The translations under genes and the position numbers were made by a program. From Isoetes taiwanensis (lineage: Eukaryota; Streptophyta; Lycopodiopsida; Isoetales; Isoetaceae): a DNA stretch of 64,000 bases. Below the pieces are notes generated by a model. It was not told the DNA's origin, ran no database searches, and was given only the letters and a program-made list of their open reading frames with translations. Shown piece by piece: positions 34,659-45,378 of this stretch (position 1 is the first letter of the stretch; the number at the start of each line of letters is the position of its first letter). The stretch is taken from NCBI GenBank assembly GCA_021234155.1, contig JAJEKV010000010.1, positions 17,957,418-18,021,417 on the forward strand, given 5' to 3'.

Positions 34659-35600
34659 GCTGCTCTATGCATTCATCCCATAAATAATTGCTACTAAAAA
34701 TAATTCCCAAATACTTAAAAGAGGTTACCGTTGCCAATGGCATGTCTCTGTAAGTGAAATCGTGTTTGCTCCTTGTGCCAACAATCATAACCTTCGTCTT
34801 CGTAGTGTTCATCATCATACCTGTCTTTGCGCAAAAGGTTGATAGGGCCTCAAGATGCCTTTCCAAATCCAGCTTTGTTCGCACCAACAAAGCCACATCG
34901 TCTGCATATAAAAGGATGGCAATGACATATGCCAGCAGTGGGGATCCAGCACCACCATGGAAGACAATCCAATCTTCTAATTCATCAATAAAAATCCCAA
35001 ATAGAGTGGGGGACAATGGGCAGCCCTGTTTCACGCCAATGTTGCTTGCTATTCTTCCACTGGCACATTCTGACCAGGGATACGAAGCTCTACCAGCACT
35101 TGCTCATACAAAACTTTAATAGCTTGTCTGATGGTAACTGGAACATTCAATGCTTCCAATCTATCCCATAACTTTCCTCTCGGCACGGTATCAAAAGCAG
35201 TTTTAAAATCAATAAATGCAATAAAAACAGGCTTCTTTTTACCTTTGGCGCTCTCCACAATTGCTCTCAATGTAACCAGTTGGTCTATGGTAGAATGTTT
35301 AGGTCTAAATCTAGCTTGTCCATGTGCTCTGACTCCATTTGCCTCAGCCCACGTACTCAATTTAGATTCAACTATGTTTGCAAAGAGCTTAGCCCATGAA
35401 TTACTTACCATGATAGTCCTGTAATTGCTCGCTACCTCTTTATCCCCGCCTTTATAAACTGGAACAATCCTATTAGCTTGCCAAGTTTGTGGGAATCCCT
35501 CCACCAGTATCTTATTGAACATCACAGTAATATAAGACACCCATTTTTCCTCTGCCCATTTGAGCACTTTGGCCACAACCACAATTATCAGCAGCTTTTC
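34659..35600 (-). pseudogene. LINE A reverse transcriptase, truncated downstream part
   Basis: Minus-strand L1-like reverse transcriptase. One frame (35630-35049) has NRIVPVYKGG, NYRTIMVS, ARFRPKHSTIDQLVTLRAI and FIAFIDFKTAFDTVPR. After a frameshift the next frame has KQGCPLSPTLFGIFIDELED, the catalytic LLYADDVALL and MMMNTTKTKVMIVG, up to FKYLGI. It is cut on its 3' side by gypsy 1 (at 34658) and on its 5' side by gypsy 2 (at 35601). The upstream part continues at 49017. C-terminal zinc finger and 3' UTR are outside or lost. Confidence 0.92.
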
Positions 35601-37315
35601 TGTGACGTCCCCTACTCGTATACGGTGCACTCACCGTATACAACCAGGAGTTCATCCCCCATACCAGCTCCGTGCCAATACAGGGCCCTCCACATGACAC
35701 TGCAACCGTAACGGGTTCCAGTGGGAAGAGTGGAAGGGTCATTGCACCCCGTCTCCCTCAGGGCCTACCTAGCTGCGGAAGCGTAAACATACATGTCAGT
35801 AGCACATACATCAACATCATATGACCATCGCGAAGGATGGTCCTCCACATATCTGCATAGACGAAGATCAGCACATCACATAGGGAATCCTACCCAAGGC
35901 TCAGACACAGGGATGGACTGACAAGCTTGGGTCTCCAGAGTTCATTGCAGACAGAATTCATGGCAATGGATTTGGCTGGCATAAGAACATGGCCTAGGGT
36001 TGTCCACTCCATCCGCCCCTCCTGTGCACACTTTGCAGAGTAGGTTGAAAAGTGTTGGGACCCGACTGTAGCCCGCCGGATGCATAGCCAAGGGGGCTAT
36101 ATCCTGGGTTACATCTCCCCAGTTCCGATGGGGCAGGTAGGGATCTCTCCCTCCAGAGATCTACAATGCTGACTCAAGGTGACTAGAGGGCCACTGCCCG
36201 TATCCGACTTGAACTCAATGGAAGGTCATATTCACCACCTCACGAGTGTCGAGCCCATGCCTTGCCCACACGCAGTGGCAAGCCATTAGACCTAGTCACA
36301 GTGACCCCCGGCAGTACTAACACACCATAGGGGTCGTTCAAGAGTCAGAACATGAACCTCCTTATAAGCCAGTCTGGCCCCTTCACCCACAACCAGGTGT
36401 GGCTCTTGTGCACAGGCCGCATCTACAGTGTGCTAGAGAGGCTACTCTAGGAGCATCAACTACAAAGCTTTAGGTCTCTACCCCCCTTCCCAATACAAGG
36501 AGTTCATAGAGATGCATCATCCATATACTTCACAGAGAACTAAAGAACTAAATCTAATCTACAACATAGAGTTAGGTTCTTTAGTTAGAATCTGCTATCT
36601 AGGGATCTAGAGGCCTGCTATGGCCAATCTAATAGGTTAAACCTACTGATACAATGACTAAAATAGGGTTTAGACTATCTAATTGGCCAAATACCTGATC
36701 CTTGAGAGGCTCCTCCTGACCTGAGCTCGACCATCCTGCTGAAACGCTCGAATCTAGAGAAACTAAGGTTGCAATCCTCCCAGTCAGAGTCTGGGATGCG
36801 GTTTTGGCTGTTGAGGCAGCCAAAACAGAGCTCTGAAGCCCTAAAATCGAAAATTGGGTTAGTTAGGGTTTCCAACCCTATATAGACAAGGGGGGGTTGG
36901 CTAGGGTTTCCAACCCTATATAGACAAGGGGTTGGCTAGGGTTTCCAATTATCCCCTTTTGGCATGTGGGATAATTGGAAATGGGCCCACTTGCCTTTAA
37001 GGCCTAGGTGGCCAAATGTGCCCACATGGAAATGTGTGCACATTAATGAATGTGTACATTGGAAAATGTGCACATTAATTGCACCTATGGGTATGGCCCA
37101 CTTGGCATCAAGTGGCCACATGGAAATGTGTGCCCACATTAATGTGTACATTGGAAAATGTGCACATTAATACTAATGCACATTCTTAGCAAGTTGCCCC
37201 CTAGGGCTACCCACTTGGCTATACGTTGGCGTACACGTCAATCGGGGTGGCGTGTACGCGTGACGTGGCAGTACAATATACGTCCTGGGGGCGTATACTG
37301 TGCTGGAACGTCACA
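35601..37315 (-). repeat. Gypsy 2 3' LTR
   Basis: 1,715 bp. It contains three copies of a ~36-bp unit with CCAACCCTATATAGACAAGG (36860-36950) and an imperfect ~105-bp duplication of CATGGAAATGTGTGC...GTGCACATTAAT at 37010-37170. Compared with the 5' LTR, many differences lie at CAG/CTG sites. Confidence 0.96.
36878..36923 (-). promoter_or_regulatory. Duplicated TATA boxes in the LTR
   Basis: CTATATAG occurs at 36878-36885 and 36916-36923 within the tandem unit; the equivalent pair in the 5' LTR is at 48578-48585 and 48614-48621. The motif is self-complementary, so direction comes from element orientation. These are the best candidates for the genomic RNA promoter. Confidence 0.5.
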
Positions 37316-38186
37316 TTCTCCCCACCTTGAAATGATGCTGTCCGCAGCATCGTGGTTCTCCCCACCTTGGAATCTTCTTAACCTGCAATCAACCTGATGC
37401 ATACGATATACTACTATAATACTTACACATTTATTACGATTACCTTAAGGTAATACTTTTATCACATTATTATATTATAAAATAACTTATCAGTTCACAA
37501 CATTACTAACAGATTACTCCAACATTCCCTTAACATTACTATTAAGTTTATCAAAATTTAAAATTAACGTTCGAGGTACCCTTGATTCCTTGCAACACAT
37601 TCCAACAAAATTTGTGTTGCAAGTCTTAAGTCTTCGACCTCCTTGCCCTCCCGAGGGCGCTTTCTATGGGCTCTGTGTCGACACTACGTTAGTACCATTT
37701 AATTATTAATTAAAATTTTTGGTTATATGGTGACCACCCCACCTATCTACATGGATGCATGGCTAATCTCCTACAGGAAGAGGGTGAATCTTCCATTATG
37801 GCCGCGAGACAGACCGCCTACATGCCTATATGCCGCTCATGCCTACACCTCTAGTTGCCCAAATAAGGGAGGATATCCTTCTCGCGTGGGGGGCCAAGGA
37901 TAGATTCCTCCTATCAAAGCATATATGGGGCTAAAGGTGCTTTTCCTATCAATGCATTCCTCAATGACCTCCCTTTCTCTCGAGGTCGCCTACTTAGTGG
38001 GACCCGTAGACTTTCTAATCTACCTTCCACTCGCCCAAGCGAAACGCTTGGCGGTCATGCCTACATTGACATTACACCACGCCCTAGAGATCACCGTAGT
38101 GGTCCCATCATCGGTGACAACGCATGCGACCCATACTAAGCATAGGTGGCATCGCGTAGATTAATCTTAACTACACAAGAATTAAC
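37316..38186 (-). other. Gypsy 2 polypurine tract and 3' region
   Basis: On minus, AAGGTGGGGAGAA (37316-37328) directly precedes the 3' LTR; a second similar tract lies at 37354-37370. Around 38020-38120 a minus frame reads VVTDDGTTTVISRAWCNVNV, which matches the tail after the gypsy 1 chromodomain. The rest is AT-rich with no gene. Confidence 0.75.
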
Positions 38187-38384
38187 CTACACAAATCGAC
38201 ATGCCCGGGCGTTTCTTCGGAGATGACCTTGCCGTCCCCATTGCTCCATAAACCGTGGGTACCGCTTTACTAAATCTTTCTTAAGTACCCACGTGGCCTT
38301 CCACCGGTAAGTGTTTCCACTTGACCAAATCATCGGAGGAATTCCTGATCTCCTCGTTTTCTTGAAAGCTTTATCAAGAATCAA
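38187..38384 (-). pseudogene. Gypsy 2 chromodomain, frame-broken
   Basis: Codes for KAFKKTRRSG, then in shifting frames the LVKWKHLP-like and ATWVLKKDLVKRYPRFME parts of a chromodomain. Gypsy 1 has the same region in a cleaner form (LVKWKHLPAEDATWMM). In chromoviruses this domain follows integrase and binds methylated histone H3 tails. Small indels separate it from the integrase frame ending at 38374. Confidence 0.75.
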
Positions 38385-39708
38385 TTCGAACTATTTCCAC
38401 CGTTTCCTCCGCATTTCCAACAAATACATAATCCAAGACTTCGTCTGGATTTGGGGTATGCTTCTTCAGCAAACTCACGTGGAAGACCTTATGAATCTTT
38501 AGGTGTGCTGGCAAGTCTAGCTTGTAGGCTTGATTGCCTAGTTTCTCGACTATTCTGAAAGGTCCAGCCCACCTTGGAGCAAGCTTCTTGCAATTGCCGA
38601 TCCTGAGCTTCGCCTGCTTCACCTTAATCTTGAGCCAAACATCATCTCCAACTTTGAACTCTCTTACTGTTCGATGCTTGTCGGCGATGCTCTTTTGACG
38701 ACTTCTTGCTGCTAGCAGATAGCCACGAACTTCCTCTACGAGCTGCTGCATATCGGCCAACATCTGCTGCGAAACTTCCACTTTTGACACGGGGTTGTGC
38801 CAAGTGTCTGGAGTTAGGCACTGATAGCCGTAATTGATCATAAACGGCGACATTTGGGATGATTCCTGCTTGGTGCTATTGTATGCAAACTCCACCAAGT
38901 GAATAAATTCTTCCCACATACTTTGCTTATTCCAGACATAGTTTCGTAGCATGTCCTCTAAAATCCTGTTGGTCCGCTCCGTCTGGCCATCCGTCTGAGG
39001 ATGATATGCCGTGCTCATGGATAGCTTCGTCTGGATCGTCGCAAAGAGGTCTTGCCAAAAGGCGCTCATGAACTTCGGATCCCTGTCGGAGATGATCTCC
39101 CTTGGCATGCCATGAAGCCTGAAGATCTCTTTGGTGAAGAGCTTTGCCGTATCCATGGCTGTATCTGTGGTTCTGCAAGGCACAAAATGTGCCATCTTCG
39201 ACAACTTGTCGACCACTACCATCAAGGCATCCTTGCCTCTCACCGATCTTGGGAGTCCTGTGATAAAATCCATGCTGATTACCTCCCACTTAGCGTTTGG
39301 CACCGCTAATGGCTCTAATGCCCCTGGAATTCGAAGCTGCTCCGCCTTCGTCTGTTGGCATAGCTGACATTCCTTGATGTAGCGAGCTATTTGCTTCTTC
39401 ATTCCTGGCCAATAATAGCTGCTGCGCACTTTGAAATATGTTTTCATGAATCCCGCATGGCCAGCTATTGGGCTGTTGTGCGTGTCATGGAGGATTAACT
39501 TCCTTACACCTGATGATTCGGGTACGCACAACTTGTTCTTATGGTATAACAGGTTGCCTTCCTTCTTATAATGCTTGAAGGCCTCCCGCTCTTTATCTGT
39601 TCTAGCCTCCTTCGAAAGGCTTGCCCATACTTCCCTGAAATCCACATCCGTTGGCAAGGACTCTTCAATCCTCTTACCAAAGTCATTTGGAGAGCGTCGA
39701 AATTGCAT
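38374..39708 (-). CDS. Gypsy 2 integrase (intact, 444 codons)
   Basis: Longest intact pol piece of gypsy 2. Residues ~74-117 form the H-H-C-C zinc domain ([18 protein letters not shown]). The catalytic D-D-E residues lie at about 147 (MDFITGLP), 208 (ISDRDPKF) and 244 (QTERTNR). Then follow [15 protein letters not shown] and the GPY/F-like [19 protein letters not shown], ending [20 protein letters not shown]. The first ~60 residues are the linker after RNase H, so the listed start is only the first Met of a polyprotein segment. It inserts retrotransposon DNA into the host genome. It is very similar to gypsy 1 integrase, so the two belong to one family. Confidence 0.93.
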   Translation of the reverse strand: MQFRRSPNDFGKRIEESLPTDVDFREVWASLSKEARTDKEREAFKHYKKEGNLLYHKNKLCVPESSGVRKLILHDTHNSPIAGHAGFMKTYFKVRSSYYWPGMKKQIARYIKECQLCQQTKAEQLRIPGALEPLAVPNAKWEVISMDFITGLPRSVRGKDALMVVVDKLSKMAHFVPCRTTDTAMDTAKLFTKEIFRLHGMPREIISDRDPKFMSAFWQDLFATIQTKLSMSTAYHPQTDGQTERTNRILEDMLRNYVWNKQSMWEEFIHLVEFAYNSTKQESSQMSPFMINYGYQCLTPDTWHNPVSKVEVSQQMLADMQQLVEEVRGYLLAARSRQKSIADKHRTVREFKVGDDVWLKIKVKQAKLRIGNCKKLAPRWAGPFRIVEKLGNQAYKLDLPAHLKIHKVFHVSLLKKHTPNPDEVLDYVFVGNAEETVEIVRIDS

Positions 39709-41230
39709 TGCAATGCACTCTAGTTGTCAGGGGATGCCTTGAAAGCGCATCTGCTACCACATTGAGCTTCCCCGGCTTGTAGACTATATCAAAGTCATAT
39801 TCTTCGAGGAACTCCATCCATCTCCGCCCTCAGTTAAGGTGTGGTTGCGTGAATACATATTGGAGGCTCGATGGTCGGTATCAATTGGAATTTCCTTCCC
39901 AAGAGATAATGCCTCCATATTCTTAATGCCCCGACAACCGCCCGGAACTCCTGATGCGTGCGTTGGGTAGCGGCGTCTCGGCGTCGTTCATCTTCCCGGA
40001 ATCATACGCTACCACACGCTCTTCTTGCATAAGCACCGCACAGTAGCTATCTTACTGCGCATCTGTTGCTACAAGCTTATCTTTCTCCGGATCCGGGGGG
40101 TTAAGATCGGGGCTGTTGTTAAAGCTTCCTTCAACAATTCAACCCCTTTTGGGCTTTCTTGTGCCAATGCTCTACCCAATCTTTCACCTTCTCTGCCCCT
40201 CGTCAGTGCGTTATTGGGGCTGCTATCTTAGCAAAGTTCTTCCACGAACTTCCCCAGTAGTACCACTGCTAGGCCGAGGAAACCGACTTCATGCACATTC
40301 TTGGTTGCCGCCCCTGAATGGCGGCTTCAATCTTGGCGGGGTCTGTTGAGATGCCTTCTGCTGAGATCACATGACCTAGATACTCCACCTTTTCTGTTGC
40401 GAAGTGGCACTTCGACAACTTGGCGTACAACTGGTGCCTCTTCAACTTTTCTAGCACTCTTCTCAAGTGTTGTACGTGCTCTTCAAGGGATCTGCTATAC
40501 ACCAAAATGTCGTCAAAGAAAACAATCACAAAGGTGTCCAGGAACTCCCTGAAGATATCGTTCATGAGCCTCATGAACGTTGCGGGGGCATTTGATAAGC
40601 CGAAAGGCATTACCGTGAACTCATAATGCCCATACCGCGTTCTGAAGGCGGTCTTATGGATATCTTCTTCCTTTATCCTGATCTGATGATAACGACCTTA
40701 AGTCGATTTTTGGAGAAGATCTTTGCACCTTGGAGCTGATCCATCAAGTCGTCTGATCTTGGGAGCGCATACTTGTTCTTAATGGTGTGCTTATTCAACT
40801 GTCTATAGTCTATGCACATCCTCAAAGATCCATCCTTCTTCTTGACAAAGAGAATGGGCGCTCCAAACGGCGAGACACTAGGTCTAATGAAACCTAGGTC
40901 GAGCAGCTCCTGCAACTGCTTCTTCAGCTCCGACAACTCCTGTGTTGTCATTCTATATGGAGCCTTGCTTGTTGGCTTTGTTCCTGGTTCGAGTGCTATC
41001 TCGCACTCGACTCCCCTATAAGGAGGGAGCTGCTTGATCTCATCTGGAAAGAGATCATGGAACTCCGTGATGAGCTTAGATACTTGCTTCGCAACTTGTC
41101 GAAGCGTTGTCTTCTTTGCTTCCTTCTGATTCCGGCTCACTAATCTCAAGCTTGAAGATGTATGCCACTTGCTCACTCTTGATGCACTTGAACAGCCGTT
41201 TAGAAGACATGCACTGCATGATGGGAACAA
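39709..41230 (-). pseudogene. Gypsy 2 reverse transcriptase and RNase H
   Basis: The N-terminal RT segment (41230-40673) contains [51 protein letters not shown] and [11 protein letters not shown] frame break follows at FSKIDL. The second segment (40610-40269) has [30 protein letters not shown] (catalytic Asp pair) and [17 protein letters not shown]. RNase H between 40270 and 39720 is recognisable only in pieces. Several 1-2 base shifts make the reading frame discontinuous. Whether these are real mutations or consensus errors cannot be told from this sequence alone. Confidence 0.9.
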
Positions 41231-41940
41231 CTTCCTTACCTGTTATCTCAATGATCTTGCCGTCGGGCGTTGGGAAGGTCACCTTCCCGCTTTCCCGCGA
41301 TCGATAATGGCCCCTGCGGCCCAAGGTACTCCATTCCTATGATCAAGTCATACTTTCCAATGCCCATTACTTCTGCCCCCATCCGATATTAATCCACGCA
41401 AGTCGATGTCGGTTAATTCTCTTGCCCGCCGTCACGCCTTCTTGCATCACTTGCTAAAACAACGGGTCTTGGTTTTGACTTTAGCGGCTTCAACTTCAAC
41501 ATCTGAACCATTCTGGGGATGCAAAGTTATGGCTACTTCACGAGTCTATCAAGCCTATGAAGGACTTAGCTTTAGCCTTCCCTCTTGTGGAAATTACCTT
41601 ATCTTGGCTCTCTGCTTGCTCAGTATCTATTAAGGCAAAGATATGACACTCACCACTGAATATAGTCGCGGGCCTCTTAAGCCGTCATCGTCCGACAGCG
41701 GGGCTTCCCAATCTCCCAACTCCGCTAGAGCTGCACTCATGGCGTAAGGGGGCGGTTTGCTGTCCTATGCCCGGCTGGAAGCACACAAGCACAAAATTGC
41801 TTTTCTATGCACTCCCTGCCTCTTTTCCTTGGGCATCGCTTGCAAAAAGGATTGCCTTTGCTTTGGAGTAGTTTGACTTCTCCCGCTTGTCCTTGAAGGA
41901 CACTGCTTCTTCTCCTTTGCTTCCCTGGTTCCCACCATAT
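41231..41940 (-). pseudogene. Gypsy 2 protease region and gag zinc knuckle
   Basis: The frame at 41324-41076 begins GRRGHYRSRESGKVTFPT and links protease to RT. The protease core between 41640 and 41330 is present only in broken pieces. Near 41790-41850 a minus frame contains PFCKRCPRKRGRECIEKQFC, a degraded Cys-rich stretch at the place of the gag zinc knuckle. No aspartic protease D-T/S-G motif is intact that I can see. Confidence 0.6.
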
Positions 41941-42984
41941 TGGGTTCTAGCTGGACTGGGACTGCTGCCCAGGGGCTGTAGCTTCTGTCGCCTTGCCTTT
42001 ATCCTGGAAGTACTGCTGCTTGTGCCCGCTATTCTGAGGTCCTGACCCCTGCAAGCTTATAGCCTTGGATTCCGCTTCTGATACTGTCCTAGGGTTTATT
42101 GCTCTCACAAGCTTGCGGATCTCCTCATTCAGCCCCTCAATATAGCTTTCTACTGCATGCTTCTCTCCCAACTTCGGCACATACAGCCTTAGCCTCATGA
42201 ATTCCTCTGTATATTTCTGAACTGATTTGTTGCCTTGCTGTAACCTGTAAAACTAACGCATCATCTTTGGACTTATGTTCCCTCGGAACGTAATGGCGCT
42301 TGAAGGCTTTAGCAAACTTTCTGAACTTACAAGCATCCCTGCTTAAGCCGTGTGCCTTTGCATAACCCTTCCACCAAATCCGAGCGGCTCCTTTCAAGTT
42401 GGCTGTTGCAACTCTGCCTTTGTCCTTATCCTTCATGCCATAAGCATTTCCGTACTCGCTCATTTCGTCCAGCCATGCCTCTGCTTCCAATCCTGACCTG
42501 TTCTCCCCTGAGAACTGTTTCGATTCGGGCCTTCCATACATTGCCCGTCGGGAATCTACCTTCTTACGGTAGTCGGAGGCCTGGTATCTCTTTGTCCCCT
42601 CACGGGGTGTTCCTCTGCCTTCCTTACGTTGGTTCACGAGCCTGCTCTTCCTCTTCCTCAGTCCCAGTGCAGTCAACTTGAGTCGGAAGATTCCTGTTGG
42701 GGATCTCCTTCTCTTGCTCCTCTTCTTGTCCCTTCCTTCCCTCCCTCGGCTGATGCTTGCGGCAGGCGAGCATTGCCCACCGAACCCACTCCCTGCTTTG
42801 CGGACGGTAATGCCTTTATCTGCTCCAGATCCGTCCTCATCTGGGCTATCTCACCGCTCTCCGGGGTCATGGGTTCCCTATCTTCAAATAGGTTCCTTGC
42901 GGGGGTGGTGCAGGCGGGGTTTGCTCTTCTATAAGGTCTCATGATTGTGCGTTCCCCTGGCAGCAGCCCTCTAGCTGCATCCAC
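41941..42984 (-). pseudogene. Gypsy 2 gag
   Basis: Three minus segments form gag. The first (42984-42673) is N-terminal. The second (42676-42137) has the retrotransposon gag core: FSGENRSGLEAEAWLDEMSE, VATANLKGAARIWWKGY and FAKAFKRHYVPREH. The third (42198-41947) has KLGEKHAVESYIEGLNEEIR, RAINPRTVSEAESKAISLQG and a Gln-rich tail. The segments are separated by 1-2 base shifts. Gag packages the RNA into virus-like particles. The start at 42984 is the first Met of the upstream segment and is plausible, not proven. Confidence 0.85.
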
Positions 42985-43153
42985 AAGTGATTAATGGCTA
43001 TATGGTTAGTTCCATTTGTTCTCTTGCATTGTTTATGTTTGTTGGTATAATTGTGGGGCAAAATACATCAACAAAACATTTAAAAGTCTTGAATTGTATT
43101 TATATATCATATAATATTTTAAATACAAAAGTCTCCTGGGATCAAGAGTCTAG
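42985..43153. other. Spacer between ORF B and gag
   Basis: AT-rich, 169 bp, without the palindromes found before ORFs A and B. A TATATATCATATAATATTTT stretch at about 43096-43120 is the only promoter-like feature. Confidence 0.4.
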
Positions 43154-44668
43154 CTAGTCTTGAAATCGCGGTAAAGGCGGGTTGTCTTCAAGAAACTTCT
43201 TAACTTGGGCCGTCCCTACCGAGGTGACCCAAGTTCCTGATGATGCTTGCTTGGCGAGCCTCCCCGGATGGCTCTCACGGGTCTTCCACCTGCGGTCGGA
43301 TGTAAGGGCCGCGATCCACGCTAATCTCCCCGTCGGTGGGGGATGGCGGGTCGAAGAGGTCAAGTGCCATTGCCCTCTTGACTAAGACGATAGTCGACAT
43401 TTGCTGCTATTCGAGCATGCTGCCGAAGCTGAGTGTGCAATCGGCATAAACACTCCTTCTTCGCCTCTGGGACTGAACTTGCGGTGAATTACCGCTATTC
43501 TCCCATCCATCAGCAGTGGTAAGTAGTACCTGGCGCGACATCGTTGTGTGTCGCCGAAGCTTCTCCGCTTGTTTGGCCTCCGACTCTGTGCCGCCCAGCG
43601 TACTTTCGTCGACCTCTACTTGATGAGCTCCACAGTAGTCTTCAATTGTGCGGTCGAGCCTCCGAGGTCGATTCCTTCTCCCTTTTGGTAGGGGTGATAT
43701 CGAAGGACCCGGCATTAGGATGCTCGTGGTCTTCCCGGATCCCCATCTGTTCTTGGAGGCGAGGAACTCCTCCTGCTGTTGGCGGCTCCGCTCGTCCATC
43801 AATTGCACGATCTTTGCTTTGTAGGCACGGATATCGGTCGTCTCCCTGTGTAGGTGTTGGACTCCCTTACTTGAAGCGGGGGAAGTCCGAGGCTCCCGGA
43901 CGATGAAGTCGTCCGTGTTCGGTCTGCCCCGGTGGTGGAGCGATTAGTCCAACTTTGAGCTCCCTCTCCACGCGTTCGGGAAGGTTACGGATGTCGTTGA
44001 GGGGAGTAGATACTCCTCTCCGTCGATGATGATAGGGGCTAGGCTTGTGATGCCTAGCCCGTGTGGGGAGCAACTCGATGCCCTGGCGGCTCCTCTTCGA
44101 AATTGATCAGCTCCTGCTCTCCTTGGCGCCGTTCTTCGTCTGAGTCGAGCTCCGTGTATCCTTCGTCGTCCGACTCTTCTTCATCCTCTCTTGCTTCCTG
44201 TACCTGTTGATACTGCAACAACATCTGCTCTTCCTCTTGCGCTGCTATGGGGTCTACCTCCATCGGAGGGATAGAGGTTGCCCCCATCGGGTTCTCTGCG
44301 CGGTGGGATAAGAAGATGGCTAGGGCGGCGGTGTAAGAGAAGTACTTGGTCCTGTTAGCTGTCAGGACCATGTAGTCAGGTAGTCTCTGCGCTTTGTTAG
44401 TCAAGTATTTGGCGATGTTGGGGACATCGCCCAAGGCTGCTTGAAGGGATTGGCGGGGAACAAAGTATCCTATGCAAGGGGGGACTTGGACAAGGGAGGG
44501 TCCTACCCTAGCCTGAAATTCTGCTAGCACCTGCCTATATGCTGGGGTTGCATTCAGCGTAGCTTGGATGTCAATTTCTTTCACAAAGACTTGGAAGATG
44601 TCATTGACATCTGCCTCAGTAGCATGGGCACTGGCGCTGTACCATCGCCCGAAATCAGCAGTAGCCAT
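43154..44668 (-). pseudogene. ORF B: unknown accessory ORF of gypsy 2
   Basis: A ~500-codon minus reading region between ORF A and gag, broken into four frames (44668-44054, 44073-43867, 43808-43407, 43363-43154). The start MATADFGRWYSASAHATEAD lies 113 bp below a TATAAATA box. The first ~130 residues look like a globular helical domain, with VPPCIGYFVPRQSL in the middle. They are followed by an acidic stretch (EDEEESDDEGYTELDSDEER). A later piece is coiled-coil-like (QLMDERSRQQQEEFLAS). I recognise no family; it is not gag, envelope-like or a histone. An assembly or chromatin role would be a guess based only on position and the acidic region. Confidence 0.6.
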
Positions 44669-44780
44669 TGATCTAGCAAGGAAGGGAGTATCAAACGGAT
44701 GCAGAAGCGCCTCAGGGAGCTGAAAGATCGCCTAAGCAGTGGGGAGCGAATTTGCAGGGTACCAATTGAGAAATGGGGAA

Positions 44781-44792
44781 CTTATTTATAGG
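44781..44792 (-). promoter_or_regulatory. TATA box for ORF B
   Basis: CCTATAAATAAG on the minus strand, 113 bp before the ORF B start codon. It matches the plant TATA consensus and is directional. Its distance to the ATG is similar to that of the box before ORF A. Confidence 0.6.
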
Positions 44793-44968
44793 AAAGGGAA
44801 AAACCCTAATTTTTGGAAGACTTAGAATTTACTGAGATTAGGCAATTCTAACCTATTAAGTGATGCAATTGCAAGTTTGAAGTATATTTCTAGGGTTTGA
44901 GCATGCTAAGGAGAGCTACTGAACTTATTGTGCAATTTGGAGATCATTTAGTGAAGAAATGGTACGGG

Positions 44969-45035
44969 GTCTCACACGTTGCGCCCAGCCCGATTTCTAA
45001 AATGTAGAAATCTGTCCTGGCGCGACGTATGAGAC
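44969..45035. promoter_or_regulatory. Palindrome P1 upstream of ORF B
   Basis: 67 bp imperfect palindrome. Outer arms are GTCTCACACGT / ACGTATGAGAC, then GCGCC / GGCGC, inner arms GATTTCTA / TAGAAATC. Three close relatives occur at 45168, 46838 and 47028, and nowhere else that I can see in the window. Confidence 0.9.
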
Positions 45036-45167
45036 ATAGGTCCTAATTGGGCTAGGATTACTCAATTTAGGTGATCTAAGACTGTAATTCCACTAAACTC
45101 ATCGAGTTAGGCAGAATTGACCCCTTACTTGGTCGATTTGGAGCTGTTTTGGGCATTTTTGGGCATG

Positions 45168-45234
45168 GTCTCACACGTTGCGCCCAGCCCGATTTCTAGA
45201 ATGTAGAAATCTGTCCTGGCGCGACGTGTGAGAC
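45168..45234. promoter_or_regulatory. Palindrome P2 upstream of ORF B
   Basis: 67 bp with the best symmetry of the four: 11-bp perfect outer arms GTCTCACACGT / ACGTGTGAGAC and inner GATTTCTA / TAGAAATC. The centre contains TTCTAGAA, which resembles a heat-shock element core. P1 and P2 centres are ~199 bp apart. Confidence 0.92.
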
Positions 45235-45378
45235 ATCGTCTCAATTTTGCTCAAAACTCTAATTTAATTAAAACAAAAGCTAGGGATCGATATCTTGACC
45301 TATTTAAACAAGGTTTGACACTTTATTTACACAAAATTTTCTTTATATTAACAAAATTTTTCCAGTTATTTACAAAAC

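Noticed and set aside
36936-37170. Matching open frames present in both gypsy 2 LTRs (71 and 68 codons)
   Set aside because: Their identity simply reflects the LTR duplication, and they fall in a tandem repeat of CATGGAAATGTG.
44054-44668. ORF B as an H2B- or H4-like partner of the histone ORF
   Set aside because: Only a chance VNDIF string resembles H2B; order, spacing and remaining residues do not fit any histone fold.
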